Below, piece by piece: positions 58,717 through 64,000 of a DNA stretch of 64,000 nt. The notes below the pieces were generated by a model. That model was not told the DNA's origin and made no database searches. It was given only the letters and a program-made list of their open reading frames with translations. Numbering within the stretch: the stretch's first letter is position 1; each line of letters starts with the position of its first letter. A program made the position numbers and the translations under genes. Source of the DNA: Indolivaga alginatilytica (GTDB lineage: Bacteria; Bacteroidota; Bacteroidia; Bacteroidales; Dysgonomonadaceae); NCBI RefSeq assembly GCF_003201355.1, contig NZ_QICL01000024.1:1-64000 (forward strand), in the 5' to 3' direction.

Positions 58717-60888
58717 CTACGGCAGATAACCTATATATCTACCATATATTTCTTTACTGCGCTCTATTGGACTTGCACTCGAAGTATCCGGATACAAATT
58801 TCTTTTGAGTGTCCACGCTTCTTCTATTTTGTAAAAATCTATTTCAGAAGGATTATTCCCGTCCAGTTTTTCTTTCAAATAGTCAAAATAAGCATCCCAT
58901 CTTGGGTAATATACATCACGCAACAAGCCCGACCATAATTTATAGGCATAATCTCTCAGTCCACCTTTTTCGGCTGCATTACGTGGTCCCCATGTAGTTA
59001 TTTGTGTACGTGCATTCCATTCATAGAGTTTCTTCTCTGCATCTGTGCCTCCTATCTTTTTAGATTGCTCTAACCATCTACCAAGCATAAACTCAGGCTT
59101 TGTTTCCAGCAGACTGTCCTGAACGAGTATAAGCGTAAGAAAATCGTTACTTAATTCTTTAAACCTCTCCCTATTTTTATCCTCATACGCAGCAGACACT
59201 TCCTTCTGCAAGTAATATGCTTTATCTGATATGGTCTGACGGATCACCTCTATCAAATCATGCTCAAAATTGGTATTACCGATGTAATTATCTGCAACCG
59301 AAAGCATATATTGAGCAGCCAAACGTATAGAATCCGTATTATAATAGATACGAGAAGTTCCCCATGAAGAGACACTCTTAACCTCCAAGGAGGGTCGAGC
59401 ACACAATACAGACTCCACAGGTCCTTCCTGGGTATAAGCTTTAGGGCAATTATATATCGTGTTTCCTAATATCTGCCAAGCTGTTTTCAATGCTTCGTTT
59501 TCACCTCCATATCTAGCTGTAGCATATTCGGCAAGCCATACATCTTTATTGACTTTTTCGGTTCGCCAAGGTAGTTCAAATAATAACTCGTACATCATAG
59601 GGTTATTCTCTATACCCTCCATTGTTGCACCTACTCCAACCAAATTTTGTCCGCTTTTATGTTTCTGAGCATTATAATATCCATCAATGAGAGCATCCAT
59701 TTTGCCCATTAATCCGGGGCGTGCACCAAAATTGAGCAACATGCAATACACCCAATTATGCTTACCATAACCGTCTTCTCTATACCATGATGACTCTTTA
59801 TCTCCCCACATAGGACGACTTTCGCTAAACAGATCAAGAATAAGTAAATCTCCTTTATCGAGATTCTCTATCATTTGTGGACGAGGATTAGCCTGCCACG
59901 CTTGTGCCACCCATGTTGCATCGGGATTGGCTTTCTTCATGGCTTGCATGATTGCTTTTCCAGCCAAATCAAGATCAACTCCTTCTATACTTCCCCCTTC
60001 ATGAAAGGGATCTATTGCATAATAATCGGCTTTCCCGAATAATTTTTCAAGTTCAGAATAATATAAACTTGCAATCTCTTCGAATCTGGAATCAGTCGGT
60101 TGTAAAAATGCAGGACGACGAAATCCGCACCACAATTCCGGATCGAATACATTTACCCCTAATTTCTCTTTTGCATTATTGGGTAACATACCTGCATATC
60201 CAGGAAATACAGGTTGAATACCATATTCTCTCATCCTATTTATAATATTCTTTTGTAATTGGACTTGCTGCTTATACCACTGATCGGGGTTGGGACCGCC
60301 CCACCCTTCAAGATTATTCATATGCCACCATGCAAGAAATCCCGATCCTGCAATAAACTGGTTGATCTCATCTTTCGAATAACCCAGCTTATCGAGAACA
60401 TTATACCATACCGCTTCTGTACCTGTTAAAGCCAGCGGGAGATTTACTCCATGCAAAGCCATCCAGTCCAGTTCTTTTTCCCATCTCTCCCAATCCCAGA
60501 AAGCCATCGAATAAGAATAGGTACAATAGTTGAGATAATATCTTAATTGTTTTTCGGTTTCCCTACGCTCTTTCTTTTTTACCATCGGTAATTTTTCAGG
60601 CAAGGTTGCTGTCATACCATTCCACGAGAGATGGATGTGTGCGTAATATTTCAGATACCAATTAAGACCGGTAGCAATACTCACATAATTATTTCCCCGA
60701 ATCACAACTTGATCTTCGTCTTGATCAAGTTCGAAGAAATCTTTTTTCTGATTAGCCTCTATTAATTCAATTTTAAATTTTCGGGATGATCCTTTATCTA
60801 TTCTTTCTAAAAGATCATTTACAGGATTGGCTTTAATTACAAAGCTTAGCAGAGTCAATAGACTAAGTAGTAATAAATGTTTTTTCAT
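58717..60888 (-). CDS. Alpha-N-acetylglucosaminidase (GH89, NAGLU)
   Basis: 723-aa exported glycoside hydrolase of family 89, removing terminal alpha-GlcNAc from glycans such as heparan sulfate or mucin. Signal peptide to about residue 20. An N-terminal small domain (NYVSIATGLNWYLKYYAHIHLSWNG, ~48-72) precedes the TIM barrel, which has YYLNYCTYSYSMAFWDWERWEKELDWMALHGVNLPLA (~101-137), GWGGPNPDQWYKQQ (~195-208), DPFHEGG (~288-294, acid/base Glu) and VGVGATMEGIENNPMMYELLFELPW (~413-437, nucleophile Glu), all typical. A helical C-terminal domain follows. Single gene bounded by terminators. Confidence 0.94.
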   Translation of the reverse strand: MKKHLLLLSLLTLLSFVIKANPVNDLLERIDKGSSRKFKIELIEANQKKDFFELDQDEDQVVIRGNNYVSIATGLNWYLKYYAHIHLSWNGMTATLPEKLPMVKKKERRETEKQLRYYLNYCTYSYSMAFWDWERWEKELDWMALHGVNLPLALTGTEAVWYNVLDKLGYSKDEINQFIAGSGFLAWWHMNNLEGWGGPNPDQWYKQQVQLQKNIINRMREYGIQPVFPGYAGMLPNNAKEKLGVNVFDPELWCGFRRPAFLQPTDSRFEEIASLYYSELEKLFGKADYYAIDPFHEGGSIEGVDLDLAGKAIMQAMKKANPDATWVAQAWQANPRPQMIENLDKGDLLILDLFSESRPMWGDKESSWYREDGYGKHNWVYCMLLNFGARPGLMGKMDALIDGYYNAQKHKSGQNLVGVGATMEGIENNPMMYELLFELPWRTEKVNKDVWLAEYATARYGGENEALKTAWQILGNTIYNCPKAYTQEGPVESVLCARPSLEVKSVSSWGTSRIYYNTDSIRLAAQYMLSVADNYIGNTNFEHDLIEVIRQTISDKAYYLQKEVSAAYEDKNRERFKELSNDFLTLILVQDSLLETKPEFMLGRWLEQSKKIGGTDAEKKLYEWNARTQITTWGPRNAAEKGGLRDYAYKLWSGLLRDVYYPRWDAYFDYLKEKLDGNNPSEIDFYKIEEAWTLKRNLYPDTSSASPIERSKEIYGRYIGYLP

Positions 60889-60908
60889 AATTATTCATGG
60901 TTAATGAA

Positions 60909-60942
60909 AAAGTGGATAAATATATTATTACTTATCCACTTT
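60909..60942 (-). terminator. Terminator of the P-type ATPase transcript
   Basis: 11-bp stem AAAGTGGATAA / TTATCCACTTT with 12-nt loop and T run on the minus strand; it protects NAGLU from read-through. Confidence 0.75.
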
Positions 60943-60950
60943 CTGTGTTT

Positions 60951-60992
60951 TAAGGCTTCATGCCTTTTTATAGCTTTTGGTAAGTACGACTG
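60951..60992 (+). repeat. Two-hairpin interspersed repeat, copy 12 (divergent)
   Basis: TAAGGCTTCATGCCTTTTTATA then GCTTTTGGTAAGTACGAC. The stem AAGGC/GCCTT carries a paired change (T-A to C-G) against the other copies. Confidence 0.6.
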
Positions 60993-61045
60993 CAACGCTT
61001 AGTTACAGTATTAAACACCAATATTATTCAATAGAATTCAGTCGA

Positions 61046-63988
61046 TTATTTCTTTTGAAACAGTCTAAATAATTCACCAATCCAAAGGACAAACGATGTA
61101 GCACCGATTATGATTCCCCAGTCTTTAATTAATAAAGGTACTGTACGGAATACATCTCCTCCGAATGTTACAATCAAGACCTGTCCTGCAAGAATGATTC
61201 CTGCTACAATTATAAATCCAAAACTATCGTTCATACCCGCAAAAGCAGATTTTCCTGTTTGGAAAGCTTTTGCATTAAACATATTCCAGAATTGTAATAA
61301 AACAAATACAGTAAAGAAATAAGATAAGAAATAAGCGTAACGATTCTCAGCATCTATATAATCGAAGAATGTATCTAAGTTTGCTTGTACATTAAAGTAG
61401 AACAACATTGCCATAAGGATACCCACAAATACAAGTCCGACAAATAATATTTTGCTCCTCATCGGAGGCGTAATAATAAAGTCAGTGTTTTTACGAGGCT
61501 TTTCATTCATTACATTCGGATTAGGAGGCAATGAAGCCAGAGCTCCCGCAGCAAATGTATCCATGATAAGATTTACCCATAACATCTGAGTTACAGTCAA
61601 CGGCAATTCATGTCCGAAGATTGAGCCTAAGAACACTAAAAGAAGTGCAGCAACATTTATCGTTAATTGGAATAAGATAAAACGTTGAATATTTTGATAC
61701 AACGAACGTCCCCACATTACAGCAACAGCAATACTGCTGAATGAGTCATCCAATAAAGTAATATCACTAGCTTCTTTTGCAACCGATGTTCCCGATCCCA
61801 TAGAAAGACCCACATCAGCATGATTTAGAGCCGGAGCATCGTTTGTTCCGTCACCTGTAACAGCTACGATTTCGCCTGATTGTTTTAAAAGCGAAACCAA
61901 ACGTTGTTTGTCAGAAGGACGTGCACGACACATTATCTTAAGACCTTTTATTCTATTAAGAGCTTCCTGATCCGATAATGCTTCGAAGTCCGGTCCTGTA
62001 ATAATATTAAGATCCGAATCTTCACCATCTTTCCAAATACCAATTTGGCGACCAATTTCACGGGCAGTAGCATATGTATCTCCCGTAACAATTTTCACAC
62101 CGATACAAGCCTGAAGACATTCGGTAACGGCAGCAGGAACATCCGCTCTCACAGGATCGGAAATAGCTGTTATACCTTGGAAGATAAAATCTTTATCGTG
62201 AGCATCTATCGAAGTAGAATCATCGGCTATTTTATAAGCAAAGCCTAATGTACGCATTGCCTGATTCTGATATTGCAAAAGTTGCTCTTCGATCTGTTCT
62301 CTTAATTCTGAAACAGGCACTGATCCATTCTCAGTTTCAACAACCGAACATTTTCCCAGAACAATTTCCGGAGCACCTTTTATATACATTATTTTTCTGG
62401 ACTTTGCAGAAGTATTAGATTCTACAATCGTAGCCATGTATTTACGTTCAGTAGAGAAAGGCAGTTGTTCTACAATCTTTGTACTTTCTCTCTCGTCCAG
62501 ATAATTTATATTATTGCTGTGCAACCACAAAAGTAAAGCTCCTTCGGTTGGATTTCCTAAGGCTTTTGCTTTTGCAGGATCAGAATAATCTAAGAATGCG
62601 GTTGAATTAGTAGCAATATGCTCAACAATCATTTTACTGATTTCATTGTCTCCTAATTTTTGGTCGTGAAGACTATAAAAATTAGTATAAGAAACCTGCA
62701 TTTGATTTTGGGTCAACGTTCCTGTTTTGTCAGTACAAATAACAGTTGTTGCTCCCATTGTTTCGCAGGCATGCATCTTACGTACCAAGTTGTTTGCTTT
62801 TAGCATACGACGCATACTTAGCGCTAAACTCAAAGTAACACTCATAGGCAGTCCTTCGGGAACAGCAACCACAACCAACGTTACGGCAACCATGAAATAT
62901 TGCAAGATATGACCTGCAGTATCCAATGACACCCACGATGTTGGTTCCAACGGATTTACTCCGAATGCATAACCAATGACTGCAAGAACAATAAATGCAA
63001 GAACGCCAAATCCTAACCATTTGAACCATCCTCCATTTTCTACACTATCAGGTATTTCTTTATCTTTACCCATCAGCTCGAAAGCATCGTATAGTATTGG
63101 CATCCATACTTTAGACAATGCTATAACAGCACCGATTATAACGGCACCCACTAATCCTAATTGTCCTAATGAATATTGTGGAGCATCGGGAGATTCATTG
63201 AAGAAAATATCCTTTACAAACAATACCGTAAAAGTAAGTGCGGCTAACACCATACCTACAACACCAATAAATTTAGCAAGGGAGTCCAATTGACGGTTAA
63301 GAGGTGTTTGGCCTTCAACCATCTCTGCCGATTTTTCAGCAACCTGCCCAAACTCTGTTGCATCACCAACTTTGGCTACTACCATCGCTCCGTGGCCGTT
63401 GATTACTTTTGTACCTCTTAGTACATAGTTAGAAGGGTATGTAACACCATCTTCAAACTCTTTCGGATCTATCGTTTTATCAATACTGGGCTCACCTGTC
63501 AGACACGATTCGTCCATTTGCATGGTTACAGCCTCTACTAACTCTCCATCAGCAGGAACTTCATTTCCTATTTCCAGCAAAACAGTATCACCGACAACAA
63601 CATCACGTTTTGATACCTGACATACATTATTGTTACGAATTACCATAACCAAGTCATCGTCATTAACCTGATTCAGTACATCAAATTTCTTATTTGCGTC
63701 AAGCTCAAACCAGAATGCAACTCCGGTGGCCAGAAATATAGCACAAAAGATACCAATTGTTTCAGAGTAATGCCCTACACCTTTGGTTATGTGTTCTACA
63801 ATAGCTATTCCTAAAGAAAGGAAGGCAGCAATAAGCAATATCCGAATAATAGGATCCTCAAATTTTTCGAGGAAGAGTTTCCATAATGGCTCTTTCTCGG
63901 GAGGAGTCAAGATATTCTCTCCATACTTTTTGCGGCTTTCTAAGACTTGCGCATCCGTAAGTCCCGTACGATGGTTTTTTTGTTCCAT
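61046..63988 (-). CDS. P-type calcium-translocating ATPase
   Basis: 980-aa P2-type cation pump, most like bacterial PMCA/SERCA-type Ca2+ ATPases. The N-terminal cation-ATPase domain begins GLTDAQVLESRKKYGENILTPPEKEP. The actuator TGES-type loop is LTGEPSIDK (~175), helix M4 has VAVPEGLPM (~376-384), the phosphorylation site is ICDKTGTLTQNQ (~416-427), and the hinge is VTGDGTNDAPALNHADVG (~675-692). The C-terminal half carries six helices with NLIMDTFAAGALA. Helix M4 PEGL and M6 NxxxD favour calcium. Start at MEQKNHRTG, with no other gene before the window edge. Confidence 0.94.
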   Translation of the reverse strand: MEQKNHRTGLTDAQVLESRKKYGENILTPPEKEPLWKLFLEKFEDPIIRILLIAAFLSLGIAIVEHITKGVGHYSETIGIFCAIFLATGVAFWFELDANKKFDVLNQVNDDDLVMVIRNNNVCQVSKRDVVVGDTVLLEIGNEVPADGELVEAVTMQMDESCLTGEPSIDKTIDPKEFEDGVTYPSNYVLRGTKVINGHGAMVVAKVGDATEFGQVAEKSAEMVEGQTPLNRQLDSLAKFIGVVGMVLAALTFTVLFVKDIFFNESPDAPQYSLGQLGLVGAVIIGAVIALSKVWMPILYDAFELMGKDKEIPDSVENGGWFKWLGFGVLAFIVLAVIGYAFGVNPLEPTSWVSLDTAGHILQYFMVAVTLVVVAVPEGLPMSVTLSLALSMRRMLKANNLVRKMHACETMGATTVICTDKTGTLTQNQMQVSYTNFYSLHDQKLGDNEISKMIVEHIATNSTAFLDYSDPAKAKALGNPTEGALLLWLHSNNINYLDERESTKIVEQLPFSTERKYMATIVESNTSAKSRKIMYIKGAPEIVLGKCSVVETENGSVPVSELREQIEEQLLQYQNQAMRTLGFAYKIADDSTSIDAHDKDFIFQGITAISDPVRADVPAAVTECLQACIGVKIVTGDTYATAREIGRQIGIWKDGEDSDLNIITGPDFEALSDQEALNRIKGLKIMCRARPSDKQRLVSLLKQSGEIVAVTGDGTNDAPALNHADVGLSMGSGTSVAKEASDITLLDDSFSSIAVAVMWGRSLYQNIQRFILFQLTINVAALLLVFLGSIFGHELPLTVTQMLWVNLIMDTFAAGALASLPPNPNVMNEKPRKNTDFIITPPMRSKILFVGLVFVGILMAMLFYFNVQANLDTFFDYIDAENRYAYFLSYFFTVFVLLQFWNMFNAKAFQTGKSAFAGMNDSFGFIIVAGIILAGQVLIVTFGGDVFRTVPLLIKDWGIIIGATSFVLWIGELFRLFQKK

Positions 63989-64000
63989 AAATAATTATAA

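Overview
The window looks like a chromosomal segment of an AT-rich member of the Bacteroidales, perhaps a Dysgonomonas-like genus (inference). The grounds are a SusC/SusD pair, a GH89 N-acetylglucosaminidase, many TAnnTTTG-type -7 promoter boxes, weak Shine-Dalgarno sequences, DUF349 and TorF-like proteins, and a low GC content. There is no rRNA, tRNA or CRISPR array that I can see.

Layout. 1-0.9 kb: 3' end of a fucose-type sugar catabolic operon (aldo/keto reductase, mutarotase). 1.3-6.1 kb: SusD/SusC outer-membrane uptake pair on the minus strand. 6.3-12.1 kb: small metabolic and housekeeping enzymes (GNAT, HAD, NUDIX, alpha/beta hydrolase, aldo/keto reductase, pyruvate oxidase-type TPP enzyme). 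12.3-25.5 kb: a long plus-strand tellurite-resistance-type (Ter) stress operon: three TerD-domain proteins, a TelA protein, an unrecognised protein, four TerY-like VWA proteins, a SUKH-type lipoprotein, a Y1 (REP-associated) transposase embedded between VWA genes, a PP2C phosphatase, a Ser/Thr-type kinase, a HAD protein and a phosphoribosyltransferase-like protein. VWA, phosphatase and kinase match the published TerY-P triad; HAD and PRTase match the biosynthetic arm of Ter systems. 25.6-27.8 kb: a second unit with a helical protein, a short HU-like protein, an HU-TM-LysM-like fusion and a TM-LysM-like protein, suggesting a link between DNA and the cell envelope.

27.8-31.6 kb: hisS, an NAD(P)-binding protein and a GltD-type oxidoreductase. 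31.9-39.3 kb: an APC permease, a secreted protein, recF with a DUF721 gene, a thioesterase, a cupin, a flavodoxin and a DUF349 protein. 39.5-48.9 kb is more accessory: a membrane EEP-family hydrolase, a two-gene AAA ATPase plus PD-(D/E)XK-like nuclease module that resembles a defence system, mutS2, secreted repeat proteins, a 57-aa protein missed by length filters, and an AT-rich two-gene unit whose promoter sits between perfect inverted repeats. 49-53.4 kb: carAB, preceded by a leader ORF with three AGG arginine codons that overlaps a terminator, i.e. a candidate attenuator. 53.8-64 kb: a cyclophilin, an Fpg/Nei-like protein lacking the catalytic proline, the amtB-glnB-TorF ammonium cluster, NAGLU and a P-type calcium ATPase.

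Two repeat systems cut across this layout. One is a ~40-nt element with two hairpins, seen by eye in 12 places; in three it supplies the stop codon of the upstream gene and in one it encodes part of a signal peptide. The other is a head-to-head pair of REP-like palindromes lying in frame inside the transposase gene. All assignments are from reading the sequence; no database search was run.
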